In this document: positions 24,935-33,358 of the stretch, piece by piece
How the letters are laid out: each line of letters starts with the position of its first letter
Position numbering within the stretch: the first letter of the stretch is position 1
Source: Clostridiales bacterium
GTDB taxonomy: Bacteria > Bacillota > Clostridia > Christensenellales > Pumilibacteraceae
Length of the DNA stretch: 51,296 nt
NCBI GenBank assembly: GCA_031286385.1
Contig: JAITUJ010000021.1
Location: forward strand, 1-51,296
Reading direction: 5' to 3'
The notes under the pieces: model-generated
Told to the model about the DNA's origin: nothing
The model's input: the letters and a program-made list of their open reading frames with translations, nothing else
Database searches by the model: none
Translations under genes and position numbers: made by a program

Positions 24935-25882
24935 ATGAACATTTTTTTGGCGGCTTCTGCACTGCTCACAGGCATTGGAGTTTTTATGACGGGTGTACTA
25001 AATTTGAGACAAAGCTTGCAATATTTGATGCAAGGCAAACTAAAAAATACCATTCGCACATTTGGTAAAAACCGTTACAAGGCTGCGGGCGTGGGGGCAA
25101 CTTTTGCTGCACTGATGCACAGCAGTGGTGCTGTTGCAACGCTCACTATTGGACTTGTACATACAGGTGGATTGACTCTTTTAGCAGCCGGTGCGGTAAT
25201 CTTAGGGGCTAACATAGGCACGACTATTGTGGGCATCACAGCAGCTAGTGGTATATTAGGGTTTGGCAGTGCTTTGAGTTTGTTTGTTTTTTTTGGCATT
25301 TTGATAACACTTTTAGCAAAGAAAAACTTTTCAAAAATTCTTGGACAAGCTTTTATTGGTCTTGGACTAATTTTTTTTGGAATGCAAACGATGAGCAACT
25401 CATTTGCAGAAAAAGAGTTGGCAGTCGTTGTAGGGCAAGCCTTTAAAAGCATAAAAATTGCACCAATGTTAGTGCTCTTTTCCGCTCTGATTACAGCAAT
25501 ATTGCAAAGCAGTTCTTCCATGGTAGCGTTGACCATAACCATGGTAGCAAGCCAGACAATTCCCCTAAAAACTGCACTTTTTATTGTTTTGGGTGCGGAC
25601 GCAGGCACTTGCATAACAGCTATCATTGCAGGGCTTGGGACTACCAAAGACAGTAAGAGAGCGGCTCTAATACAACTACTATTCAATGTTTTTGGCGTTG
25701 TTCTCTTTACATTGGTACTGTCTTTTTGTGGAGAAGTCGTTGCACATTGGATGACACTGTTATGTCCCAATATCGCATTGAGCGTCAGTATGTTTCACTT
25801 GTTTTTCAATTTGATAACAGTAATTATTGCATTACCTTTACTAAATCACCTTATAAAACTGACGCATTTGATGATTAAATGA
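24935..25882 (+). CDS. Na/Pi cotransporter family protein (NptA-like), no PhoU domain
   Basis: 315-residue membrane protein of the NptA/SLC34-like family. The repeated core appears twice: ATFAALMHSSGAVATLTIG in the first half and ITAILQSSSSMVALTITMV in the second, each followed by a Gly-rich stretch (LGANIGTT; LGADAGTC) that forms the substrate path. The first copy has MHSSG where QSSSA is usual. Many relatives carry a C-terminal PhoU domain; this one ends right after the last helix. No ribosome binding site precedes the ATG at 24935. An internal ATG at 24986 with GGAG would cut off half of the first helix, so the longer form is preferred. Confidence 0.85.
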   Translation: MNIFLAASALLTGIGVFMTGVLNLRQSLQYLMQGKLKNTIRTFGKNRYKAAGVGATFAALMHSSGAVATLTIGLVHTGGLTLLAAGAVILGANIGTTIVGITAASGILGFGSALSLFVFFGILITLLAKKNFSKILGQAFIGLGLIFFGMQTMSNSFAEKELAVVVGQAFKSIKIAPMLVLFSALITAILQSSSSMVALTITMVASQTIPLKTALFIVLGADAGTCITAIIAGLGTTKDSKRAALIQLLFNVFGVVLFTLVLSFCGEVVAHWMTLLCPNIALSVSMFHLFFNLITVIIALPLLNHLIKLTHLMIK

Positions 25883-25895
25883 ATCTACAAAAAAC

Positions 25896-26477
25896 TTAGT
25901 TACAAATTTTTAAAACAGCACAACGCAACAATCTATTTTCCATCTGTACAATTTCGTGTTGCAGTTTTTGTGCTGTCCAACTCTTGTGTATTGCAATTTT
26001 TTCACAGCAAACACAATCGCCTGGTCCAGTATCTGTCTGATAACAAACGGTAACTCCACTTTCATCGTGATGCAAATCAATCAATACCTGATGCAATTTT
26101 ATACCTTTAATGCCCTTTTCACTTAAAGTGGGGAAAAGTGACTGATGGGAACAAATGATATCAAAGTTATTTTCTTTATCAAAAAAACAGTCCGTCAACA
26201 CACCCAAATATCCACTACAAACTACTAAGTTCACCTTTAAACGCTTTAACAGCGACACAATGGCTAGGTCTCTCTGGGAAGCATCGCTAAAATCTGCAAG
26301 CTTGAACACACCGCACTCAATTTTAGCTTGGGAAGCTAAGAACAGTCCATTTGCATTTTCATTGCTAGACAAAACAGCGACAACCTTGAATTTATCACTC
26401 TTGTCATGTATCAAAGATTGACAACTTTGACCATCGCCACTCAACAGTATTGCCACATTAAAGTTATTCAAAGACAT
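25896..26477 (-). CDS. PurN-like formyltransferase-fold protein with altered active site
   Basis: 193-residue relative of phosphoribosylglycinamide formyltransferase (PurN). Fold motifs remain: VAILLSGDGQSCQSLI at the phosphate-binding N-terminus, VVCSGYLGVLT, and KGIKGIKLHQVLI. Active-site residues are partly lost. The usual NIHPSLLP reads ICSHQSLFP, so the catalytic Asn is Cys while the His stays. GVTVHYVDEGVDTGPI appears as GVTVCYQTDTGPGDCV, keeping an Asp but with the His as Cys and two to three residues missing. The ORF is intact and its start lies inside the end of prs, so it is cotranscribed and coupled. It may be a specialised formyltransferase or a non-catalytic relative. Confidence 0.7.
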   Translation of the reverse strand: MSLNNFNVAILLSGDGQSCQSLIHDKSDKFKVVAVLSSNENANGLFLASQAKIECGVFKLADFSDASQRDLAIVSLLKRLKVNLVVCSGYLGVLTDCFFDKENNFDIICSHQSLFPTLSEKGIKGIKLHQVLIDLHHDESGVTVCYQTDTGPGDCVCCEKIAIHKSWTAQKLQHEIVQMENRLLRCAVLKICN

Positions 26478-27465
26478 CACTCAAAGATAAATCAAAAAAT
26501 ATACTGTTGATAGCAATTGCAAATATTTTATCTACACTGATTTCCACAATTTTTGCTATCTTTTTTACACTTGGCAACTGTATTGTATCCAATATGAACA
26601 TTTTTTTTATACAACTGTCCTTAATTTTGTTGATAGCCTGTCCACTTAACACACCATGAGTACAACACGCATATATGTTTTTTGCCTTACCTACATTCAA
26701 CAGCGCTTCTGCCCCCTTTACAATTGTACCTGCTGTATCTATCATATCATCTACAATCAAACAAGTCTTACCGGCAACATCACCTACAATATTCATGACT
26801 TCCATTTCATTTGGCTTTGGACGCCTCTTGTCCACAATGGCTATTGGAAGATTCAATTTTGTAGCAAATTGTCTAGCTCTTGACACGCTACCAACGTCAG
26901 GGGAAACAATAATTACGTCTTTGTGCTCATCAAAAAACCTCTGCTCTTTCAAGTAGTTGCGCAAAACTGGAATTCCATACAGATGATCCACTGGTATATC
27001 AAAAAAACCTTGCAATTGTGCTGCATGCAAGTCCATTGTCAACACCCTATCCGCCCCCGCTGTTGTAATCAGGTCTGCTATCAACTTTGCTGTAATTGGG
27101 TCCCTAGAACGCGCTTTACGGTCTTGTCTTGCGTATCCAAAGTATGGCATTACAGCAGTTATTCTAGCTGCACTGGCGCGTTTTAATGCGTCTATAATTA
27201 CCAGCAGTTCCATTAAACTGTCGTTGACTGGATCACTTGTAGACTGAATCACAAAAGTATCACAACCACGCACAGATTCACCAATGCTTACACTGCACTC
27301 ACCATCACTAAACTTACCCACCGACATGCAAGCAATGGGAACTTGTATCTGATCAGAAATCTTTTGTGCAAGTTGCTTGCTTGTATTGCCAGAAAAAAGC
27401 TTAATTTTTTTGTTTACTGTATTGGCAAAGTTTTTATTGTTTAAAGTTTTGATGTTATTTACCAT
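26464..27465 (-). CDS. prs: Ribose-phosphate pyrophosphokinase
   Basis: Makes PRPP from ribose 5-phosphate and ATP for nucleotide, His and Trp synthesis. 333 residues. Family blocks present are KLFSGNTSKQLAQKI, GKFSDGECSVSI, VIQSTSDPVNDSLMELL, MPYFGYARQDRKARSRDPITAKLIADL, DLHAAQLQGFFDIPVDHLYG, IVSPDVGSVSRARQFA and the PRPP-binding VDDMIDTAGT. The C-terminus is slightly extended (IAINSIFFDLSLSDVFE). The glmU-like gene lies upstream, as in B. subtilis glmU-prs. The ATG lacks a clear ribosome binding site. Confidence 0.95.
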   Translation of the reverse strand: MVNNIKTLNNKNFANTVNKKIKLFSGNTSKQLAQKISDQIQVPIACMSVGKFSDGECSVSIGESVRGCDTFVIQSTSDPVNDSLMELLVIIDALKRASAARITAVMPYFGYARQDRKARSRDPITAKLIADLITTAGADRVLTMDLHAAQLQGFFDIPVDHLYGIPVLRNYLKEQRFFDEHKDVIIVSPDVGSVSRARQFATKLNLPIAIVDKRRPKPNEMEVMNIVGDVAGKTCLIVDDMIDTAGTIVKGAEALLNVGKAKNIYACCTHGVLSGQAINKIKDSCIKKMFILDTIQLPSVKKIAKIVEISVDKIFAIAINSIFFDLSLSDVFE

Positions 27466-27503
27466 AGTCTTATAAAAAATATAAATTTGTGATTTTTAAA
27501 AAA

Positions 27504-28601
27504 TCACTCATTATTTTTATCCATTTTATACCAGCCTTGTTTATTTTGTTGTCTTGCCCTAGCTATTGCCAAACTATTCTCTTCAACATTTTGATTGATG
27601 GTAGAACCGGCTGCAACATAACTGTTTTGAGAAAGGGAAACAGGAGCAATGAGCGTACTGTTTGCCCCTACAAATGCGCCATTGCCTACACAAGTATTGT
27701 GTTTTTTTTGCCCATCAAAATTACAAAATACAACTCCACAGCCAATATTACAGTTGTCCCCAATTGTTGCATCACCGACATATGTGTGATGACTTATTTT
27801 GGTATTATCACCAATTACACTATTTTTTATTTCCACAAAATTGCCTATTTTGCAATTACAGCCGATTACACTTTCCGGTCTAATTCTTGCATACGGACCA
27901 ATTTTACTATCTTTACCTACATAGCACTGCATTAAATTGCTACTGTTCACCGTCACAAAGCTGTCCAATATGACATCGTCCAATACATTTCCACTTGACA
28001 CTAAAACGTTATCTTTTATCTCTGTCCTATTTTTTATAATATTATTAGGTTCAATTGTCACATTTTTACCAATGTAAACCTCACAATCAATAAATACTGA
28101 CGGGGGATCAACTATATGCACTCCATTTTTCATGTGATAATCCAAAATTCTATTTTTAAGATAGTTTGTAATGAGTGCAACTTGCTTAAAACTGTCTGCA
28201 ATTAAAAACTCTTCTTGTAAAAAAGATGACTCACTAGGAGCTATGACACTATCTGACTCCATTAAATGAGCTGTCTTAAACACCCAGCCTCTCGTCATTT
28301 TTAGTACATTGAGATTTTTTTGTACAGCTATATCTAAAATTTGCAGCACAGTTCTTTTTGTAATCAATGGTGTATCACTATACAACAAGACAGTGTATGT
28401 AGATTTTGGATTGGTGTGATTTTTGCAAACCTGCAACACATCAGCACCAGCGTCAGCATCAATAGAAGTATAAAAACTATCACCTAAGCTTAGCTCCACC
28501 CATTGCAGACAACTTCTACCCAATATTTTTATGTCAGAAACTTTGGGTAGCTTGTCATTGACTTTTATCACAATCCCACAAACTTGACTGTTTAGTTGCA
28601 C
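27504..28601 (-). CDS. GlmU-like protein: intact acetyltransferase half, degenerate uridyltransferase half
   Basis: 365 residues against about 450 for GlmU. The C-terminal left-handed beta-helix (about 168-345) keeps the acetyltransferase residues: Arg241 in ARIRP, Lys259 in VEIKN, His271 and Tyr274 in HHTYVGD, Asn285 in NIGCG, Asn294 in CNFDG and a Lys at 299-300. The N-terminal half is cut to about 150 residues and has lost the LAAGxGTRM nucleotide loop; only LPKV, GRSCLQWVEL and LLYSDTPLITKRTV recall GlmU. It probably acetylates glucosamine 1-phosphate but cannot make UDP-GlcNAc alone. The GTG start has GGAGGTG 8 bases upstream. Confidence 0.8.
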   Translation of the reverse strand: MQLNSQVCGIVIKVNDKLPKVSDIKILGRSCLQWVELSLGDSFYTSIDADAGADVLQVCKNHTNPKSTYTVLLYSDTPLITKRTVLQILDIAVQKNLNVLKMTRGWVFKTAHLMESDSVIAPSESSFLQEEFLIADSFKQVALITNYLKNRILDYHMKNGVHIVDPPSVFIDCEVYIGKNVTIEPNNIIKNRTEIKDNVLVSSGNVLDDVILDSFVTVNSSNLMQCYVGKDSKIGPYARIRPESVIGCNCKIGNFVEIKNSVIGDNTKISHHTYVGDATIGDNCNIGCGVVFCNFDGQKKHNTCVGNGAFVGANSTLIAPVSLSQNSYVAAGSTINQNVEENSLAIARARQQNKQGWYKMDKNNE

Positions 28602-28656
28602 TGCTTACACACCTCCAAATATTAAATTTCCACAGTAGAGTAACACAAAAGACAAA

Positions 28657-29892
28657 CTATGTCAAGTAATTTGTCAGTAATTTAATACTGTCATCATCAC
28701 TCATAGCCAAAGTCAATTGCCCTTTTGTAATGCCCATAAAAACGGCATCAAGTTTGTGTGCTTGCAACTGTTTGAAAACCTTTTTTTGTATATGATTTCC
28801 CACTACCTTCATCAACGCTACATTTTTTATTTTTATCTTGATATTTTGGTCTTTTTCTTTTAAAAACTTTTTTATTTTACTCAAAAGTTTTGTAGATTTT
28901 GGACTGCGCTCCAACAGTAAACAAAATTGATTATTTTCAAAATACAACTGCTTTATAGGTAAATGATGTTTAATAAACTGATTTACAACCAAACCCAAAT
29001 TGAACTCAAAACTAGAACACACTTTTGTGACTTCACACAAAATATAATCTTTGTGTATCACTACCCCGACAATTTTGCCTTTTGGGCTATTGTAGTTGTC
29101 CACAATTGAAGTCCCTTGTTTTGCATTGTCAAAAGTATTTTTTATGCTAATGGGTATATTATCCAAACTGGCAATTGCAAGACTGTCAGAATGCAAGACT
29201 GTCACGCCGTCTAGTGTCAAAGATAAGGCTTGACTATAAGACATTTTTTTGTTGCATTTACACTTTACAAAATTAGGGTCCTGTACAAAAAAGCCGTCCA
29301 CATCTGTCCAGTTTTCATAAAGCGTTGCGCCTACTGCATAACTAAAAATTGCACCACTTATATCGCTACCACCTCTCCCAAGTGTGACTATTTGATTATT
29401 GTATGCACCGTAAAACCCTGGGACAATATAGCTGTTGGAAAAATTCAAATTTTTTTTACATTGCCTTGCGGTAGCTTTTAAATCGACTTTTCCTTTTGAA
29501 TTTAACATTATCAAATGTTTGGAATCAAAAAATTCCATTGACATAAATTTTGCAAAAATTTTTGCAATTAGATATTCACCACGACTTATCAAATAATCTG
29601 TTCCACTTATCCAATAATCTTGTTCAATAATTTTGAATTCTGCGTCTAAATCAAAGTCAATTTTCAACCCAAATACAATACTTTCATATCTTGCTTTCAC
29701 TTCATTTAGGTGACCGATGTCCTTACTAGCATCTATCAGCAAGTCTGTAATTTTTGGCTGACCATTTACTGCACCCGGTGCAGACACAACTACAAGCTTT
29801 CTATTTTTATCAGCTAAGACAATATCTCCAACTTTTTTTATACTGTCCGCCGTGGCCATAGAGGTCCCGCCAAACTTGCACACCTTTATCAT
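28657..29892 (-). CDS. Aspartate kinase
   Basis: First step of Lys, Thr, Met and diaminopimelate synthesis. 411 residues. The N-terminal kinase has VCKFGGTSMATADSIKK, VVVSAPG, TDLLIDA, SRGEYLIAKIFA, VPGFYGAYN, TLGRGGSDISGAIFSYAVGA and ENWTDVDGFFVQDP. Two ACT-like regulatory repeats follow (about 290-411), though the second ends early. The ATG at 29892 is preceded by GAGGTG, which lies within an inverted repeat that can hide it. It stands apart from other amino-acid biosynthesis genes; the symbol (lysC, dapG or yclM type) cannot be decided. Confidence 0.9.
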   Translation of the reverse strand: MIKVCKFGGTSMATADSIKKVGDIVLADKNRKLVVVSAPGAVNGQPKITDLLIDASKDIGHLNEVKARYESIVFGLKIDFDLDAEFKIIEQDYWISGTDYLISRGEYLIAKIFAKFMSMEFFDSKHLIMLNSKGKVDLKATARQCKKNLNFSNSYIVPGFYGAYNNQIVTLGRGGSDISGAIFSYAVGATLYENWTDVDGFFVQDPNFVKCKCNKKMSYSQALSLTLDGVTVLHSDSLAIASLDNIPISIKNTFDNAKQGTSIVDNYNSPKGKIVGVVIHKDYILCEVTKVCSSFEFNLGLVVNQFIKHHLPIKQLYFENNQFCLLLERSPKSTKLLSKIKKFLKEKDQNIKIKIKNVALMKVVGNHIQKKVFKQLQAHKLDAVFMGITKGQLTLAMSDDDSIKLLTNYLT

Positions 29893-29900
29893 AAGTAAAT

Positions 29901-29940
29901 ACACCTCAAAGCCATTGTATGAAAAATGTACTTGAGGTGT
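29901..29940 (-). promoter_or_regulatory. Hairpin covering the aspartate kinase ribosome binding site
   Basis: In the mRNA, ACACCTCAA (29940-29932) and TTGAGGTGT (29909-29901) are perfectly complementary over 9 nt, with a 22-nt loop. The downstream arm contains the GAGGTG ribosome binding site. Pairing would block translation initiation. Confidence 0.6.
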
Positions 29941-30021
29941 TAAAATTTAATTTGATTTTTTGCTGTATTATGCGCAGTTCAACTGTTGACCAATATAAAT
30001 AATAACCAGACAAATACAGAT

Positions 30022-30183
30022 ATGCAAATTGAGCACAGCTTAATCCAAAAATTGCTGACAAAAATAGACTTAAACACACCTGCTATTTTGCTAGGTTTCT
30101 TTTTTTTTGTGACTGAAATTGTATTTATATTATCTGGTAAATTTTCCATAATTCTTATAATAGTTTTGGTAGTTAACTTTTAA
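30022..30183 (+). CDS. Doubtful small membrane peptide ORF
   Basis: 53 residues from ATG 30022: a polar start (MQIEHSLIQKLLTKIDL) and then two hydrophobic runs (AILLGFFFFVTEIVFIL and FSIILIIVLVVNF). It has no ribosome binding site, and its last 54 bp run antisense through the end of cdaA. The hydrophobic end may be an accident of that overlap. Kept only because the gap between the aspartate kinase and cdaA is otherwise empty. Confidence 0.2.
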   Translation: MQIEHSLIQKLLTKIDLNTPAILLGFFFFVTEIVFILSGKFSIILIIVLVVNF

Positions 30184-30984
30184 TCCAAAAATTTGTTCTA
30201 GTATATCTTGCAACATAGGACCGTCATAGTAAGATTTAAGCTTACCTTCTCTGGCTACGCTTATTACGCCTGTCTCTTCACTGCAAATGATGCTCAATAC
30301 GTGACTATTTTCTGTCACTCCTATGCCTGCCCTGTGCCTTGTGCCTAATTCTTTTGAAATATTCTGATCTTGTGTCAATGGCAAAAAACAACCCGCAGAA
30401 ATCAATTTATCACCCTTAATGATCACAGCACCATCATGCAATGGTCCTTTTGTAATAAAAATAGACTCCAATAGAGCACCCGTCAAGTGTGCATTGAGCA
30501 TTGTACCACTTTCTATTACTTGTTCTGCTATCAAGTCAGGCACTATGACTATCAAGGCACCTATGTTCTTTTTGGACATATTTTGCACAGACCGGACAAG
30601 TTCTGAAACTGCCTTTCTCAAATCACTTTCACTTGACTGGTATTGTCCCCCATAAATAACTGCGTTTTTTTGGTGACTACTCAATCTCCACATGACCCTT
30701 CTCAACTCCTGTGGAAAAAGAATAATAATACCAGTAAAAGCAAACAAAATAAAATTTGCAATAATTGTCGGTATTACCAGAAAATGTTCTCTTACAAGTT
30801 TACTATTTAATATAATACCGATTATAATAAGTGACAAGATGTACTTTGCCAATCTCAAAGCATTATTCTTTTTTAAAAACTTTAACGCAACAAACACAAC
30901 AAAAGCTAGTAGCACTATTTCTAGATAGTTATGCCAAGTCAAGTTTTCCAGTTCATGTATAAAATTGTGCCATTTCGTTTCCAT
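30130..30984 (-). CDS. cdaA: Diadenylate cyclase CdaA (DacA)
   Basis: Makes cyclic di-AMP from two ATP, which controls potassium, osmolyte and cell-wall balance. 284 residues: about three N-terminal membrane helices (about 18-105), a coiled linker, then the DisA_N/DAC domain with GALIVIV, the catalytic DGA in PLHDGAVIIKGDKLISAGCFLPL, and GTRHRAGIGV. All key residues are intact. In most Firmicutes cdaA is followed by cdaR and glmM; here the aspartate kinase follows instead. A promoter about 220 bp upstream leaves a long AT-rich leader, and no ribosome binding site lies close to the ATG. Confidence 0.95.
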   Translation of the reverse strand: METKWHNFIHELENLTWHNYLEIVLLAFVVFVALKFLKKNNALRLAKYILSLIIIGIILNSKLVREHFLVIPTIIANFILFAFTGIIILFPQELRRVMWRLSSHQKNAVIYGGQYQSSESDLRKAVSELVRSVQNMSKKNIGALIVIVPDLIAEQVIESGTMLNAHLTGALLESIFITKGPLHDGAVIIKGDKLISAGCFLPLTQDQNISKELGTRHRAGIGVTENSHVLSIICSEETGVISVAREGKLKSYYDGPMLQDILEQIFGLKVNYQNYYKNYGKFTR

Positions 30985-31202
30985 TATGTCTGTTATTTCT
31001 CTACCTCAAAAATAGTTACCCAAATCTATATTTTTTAATCATTAAAAAAAGAAAAAGTACACCTACAAAAAATTTATCTTAAAGTTTGCGCTAAATATAG
31101 ACATCATACATAAAAAGAATATTTGAACAAAATTGCACAAAATATTGCGAAATCATGTATATATAAATTAATAAAAAAATAATTTTCACAAACTATACAC
31201 AT

Positions 31203-31231
31203 AGTATACCATATGCGAACAATAATAGCAA
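31203..31231 (-). promoter_or_regulatory. Promoter for cdaA with long leader
   Basis: Minus strand TTGCTA (31226-31231), 17-bp spacer, TATACT (31203-31208) in context TATGGTATACT. The leader would be about 210 nt. I could not fit a ydaO-type (c-di-AMP) riboswitch or other known RNA element in it. Confidence 0.5.
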
Positions 31232-31374
31232 GTGTTTTCCCCATCTTTGATGAATAAAGTATAAAATATATATTACAAAACTACACATACTAATACAGAA
31301 CCATATAAATTTAAAAAATTTTAAATTAGTTTGGTCAAAATTAGCTATTTAAGCATACGACACTTAGGAGTACT
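31232..31374. other. Gene-free divergent gap
   Basis: AT-rich DNA between the cdaA promoter and the YjzC-like gene. It probably holds the promoter of the latter (TTGGTC near 31331 is the best -35) but I see no good -10 box. Confidence 0.35.
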
Positions 31375-31536
31375 ATGGATAAATTTAAATCAGGAGAAGT
31401 CGTGAACACAAGCGGCTCATATGGTATGGTAGACAAAAATGGAGTTGAGTTCATTGGAATATGTATAAACTTAAAGGAAGGGGATATATTCCCACCTACT
31501 GAAAAAGACGACTACGAATATTTCATATTTAACTAG
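31375..31536 (+). CDS. YjzC-like small protein
   Basis: 53 residues starting MDKFKSGEVVNTSGSYGMVD and ending DDYEYFIFN. The pattern of a short basic start, SGxYGxVDxNG, a beta strand and GDIFPPT resembles the YjzC-like family of small Firmicutes proteins of unknown role. AGGAG lies 5 bases before the ATG. It is on the plus strand, convergent with the Smr gene, with only 15 bp between the stop codons. Confidence 0.65.
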   Translation: MDKFKSGEVVNTSGSYGMVDKNGVEFIGICINLKEGDIFPPTEKDDYEYFIFN

Positions 31537-31551
31537 TTGTATTAAAAAATA

Positions 31552-31941
31552 TCAATTCAACTTCAACAATACAAAAACAGCCCCCCAGCCGCCATCTTTT
31601 GGCTCTGCTGGATTTAATCTTACAACACGATTATCGTTGTTAAGATAGTCTTGTACATGTTGTCTTAAAACTGGTTGCTTGTCTTTTGAGTGCAAACCTT
31701 TGCCGTAGATTATATGCACTTTTTTTTGTCTATTTGCAATGGATTTTGTTATAAATTGCTCCACAGCAATTAACGCTTGCTGTACTGTCAACCCATGTAA
31801 GTCTACTGTAGGCACTTTGTCAACGGTAGACTTTTTTTGTACTGCTGCAACTTTTATATTACAAAGTGAGTCATCCTCACTTTTTTTGGGTATATTGAGC
31901 AAGTAATCTTCTATTAAGTCTTCAAAAGTTTTTTTTGACAT
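31552..31941 (-). CDS. Stand-alone Smr domain protein
   Basis: 129 residues with a C-terminal Smr (small MutS-related) domain at about 45-128: VDLHGLTVQQALIAVEQFI and KVHIIYGKGLHSKDKQPVLRQHVQDYL with the typical G-K-G loop, then the GGWGAVFVLL end. Smr domains nick DNA or cut RNA; stand-alone forms act in DNA repair or in rescue of collided ribosomes. Its start lies 12 bp after the stop of the nuclease-fold gene, so the two are likely one transcript. ATG 31941 was chosen over an upstream TTG because a GAG-containing site sits just before it. Confidence 0.85.
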   Translation of the reverse strand: MSKKTFEDLIEDYLLNIPKKSEDDSLCNIKVAAVQKKSTVDKVPTVDLHGLTVQQALIAVEQFITKSIANRQKKVHIIYGKGLHSKDKQPVLRQHVQDYLNNDNRVVRLNPAEPKDGGWGAVFVLLKLN

Positions 31942-31952
31942 ATACTCACAAC

Positions 31953-33152
31953 TCAAATTTTATAGTTTGGTGCAAATTGACGGTAAGGATTTTGGCTGAC
32001 TTCTAAATCTAAGCGCACCTTTACTATATCCTTGTCTTGCCAATTACGCAAATATTTGAAGTACAGATCTCTTTCTAAACTAGAATTACTTGTAAATGTT
32101 TCAATGTCCCAAACTTCAGAAATTTTATTGCCATCTTTATAAAAAAGCGTCACCAATACACTGTAATTTGTATATACTAAAAACTCTTCAAACTGTTCTT
32201 CACTAGTTTGCTCGTTGTTTATATAGTACTCCTTTAATAATTTTACATGAGAAGTGGGAGAGTGATTGAATGGACTGTAAGCATCTACCGTTGTAGCATT
32301 GTACAAGTTTTGGGCTGTACTGTGTCCGATAGTAGGCAAAAATTTTGAATCAGCATTATCTATATTTGCAATGTTATTCATGTTATTGTTGACAGCCATC
32401 ATTTGACGACTTTGGTTGTCCGCAGCTGTTTGAACGCTTTGAATATTGTCAGCAACAAAAGATATGTTAAATTCAAATTGATCTAGTGCTTTATTTATAT
32501 CTTCTTCACCATATTTTTTTTTATAGTGTTTGACCAAGATTCTTCTCAACATGACCAAATCAAGTTCTTTTTTTAGGTCTTTGATAGCTTGCAAAGTTTT
32601 GTCTTTTGAAAATATATAATCCAAAATTTGCTGTTTATCGTAAGACTGCTTTTTAAAAAACTCAACAAATTTAATACCTTCTGCACTATTTTTAACAAAC
32701 TCAATCTCTACCCTAGCTTGATTTACATCAGACCTACTTTGGTCATAAGAGAACATAAAAATTTTATCACATATATAAAGCCCAAAGTCTGTATGAATAT
32801 TGTCAATTGCACGCATTAAAGGAAATTCCATACCAGTTTTAAATGGTATGTCGTGCTGTTTCACCTGCACTACAAACTCTTCTTGTCCCTCATTTTTAAG
32901 GATAAGGTCTACAATAATCAGCTCACCATTTTCCATGCGCAATCGCCTTTGCTTTTCAATGTCGCCATTGAGAAGCTTATATCCTAAAAGTTCTGTAAAA
33001 ATACCTTCCCATACAACTGCTAATTCTATTTGGTGAGTGTATTTATTTGTATTATAATAGTCAACTATTGTATTCCAAATTTCTTTATTTTTTGCATCAA
33101 TATTTGCCATTATGTCGTCAAGCTTTTTTTTGTCCATAGAATTTAAACTCAT
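31953..33152 (-). CDS. Hypothetical protein with HsdR-N-like PD-(D/E)XK nuclease region
   Basis: 399 residues with no clear family name. The N-terminal third resembles the nuclease domain of type I restriction HsdR-N proteins: WEGIFTELLGYKL, IEKQRRLRMENGELIIVDLIL with a candidate metal Asp, FVVQVKQHD as the (E/Q)xK element, then LMRAIDN, GLYICDKIFMFSYDQ. A helical middle (about 190-245), an Asn-rich linker (about 250-275) and a beta-rich C-terminus (about 295-390) follow. No helicase or methylase is nearby, so it is not a restriction system in itself. AGAGGGAAAT precedes the ATG. It is immediately upstream of the Smr nuclease gene. Confidence 0.6.
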   Translation of the reverse strand: MSLNSMDKKKLDDIMANIDAKNKEIWNTIVDYYNTNKYTHQIELAVVWEGIFTELLGYKLLNGDIEKQRRLRMENGELIIVDLILKNEGQEEFVVQVKQHDIPFKTGMEFPLMRAIDNIHTDFGLYICDKIFMFSYDQSRSDVNQARVEIEFVKNSAEGIKFVEFFKKQSYDKQQILDYIFSKDKTLQAIKDLKKELDLVMLRRILVKHYKKKYGEEDINKALDQFEFNISFVADNIQSVQTAADNQSRQMMAVNNNMNNIANIDNADSKFLPTIGHSTAQNLYNATTVDAYSPFNHSPTSHVKLLKEYYINNEQTSEEQFEEFLVYTNYSVLVTLFYKDGNKISEVWDIETFTSNSSLERDLYFKYLRNWQDKDIVKVRLDLEVSQNPYRQFAPNYKI

Positions 33153-33358
33153 ATTTCCCTCTAAACCAACTAATTATCAACTCAATATTATACCAACTGC
33201 TTTCTTACTCACTAAATAACAATATTACTTTTTATAAGTTCCAAATAAGTTTTAAAAAATGTTTTGCTACTACATCAACAGTGCAAAACTGATATACATC
33301 TATTATACCAAATTTTATAGACTTTGTCTATTGGTTATATTTTACAACAGAAAAAATT

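Noticed and set aside
25075..25770. Long minus-strand frame of 231 codons opposite the nptA-like gene
   Set aside because: It is the antisense shadow of a clear membrane transporter gene. It has no ribosome binding site and no recognisable protein features.
29893..30129. Lysine riboswitch before the aspartate kinase gene
   Set aside because: The leader is short and shows only the single ribosome-binding-site hairpin, not the multi-helix lysine element.
30985..31202. c-di-AMP (ydaO-type) riboswitch in the cdaA leader
   Set aside because: The leader is long but AT-rich, and I could not find the conserved stems or loops by eye. A covariance-model search would settle it.
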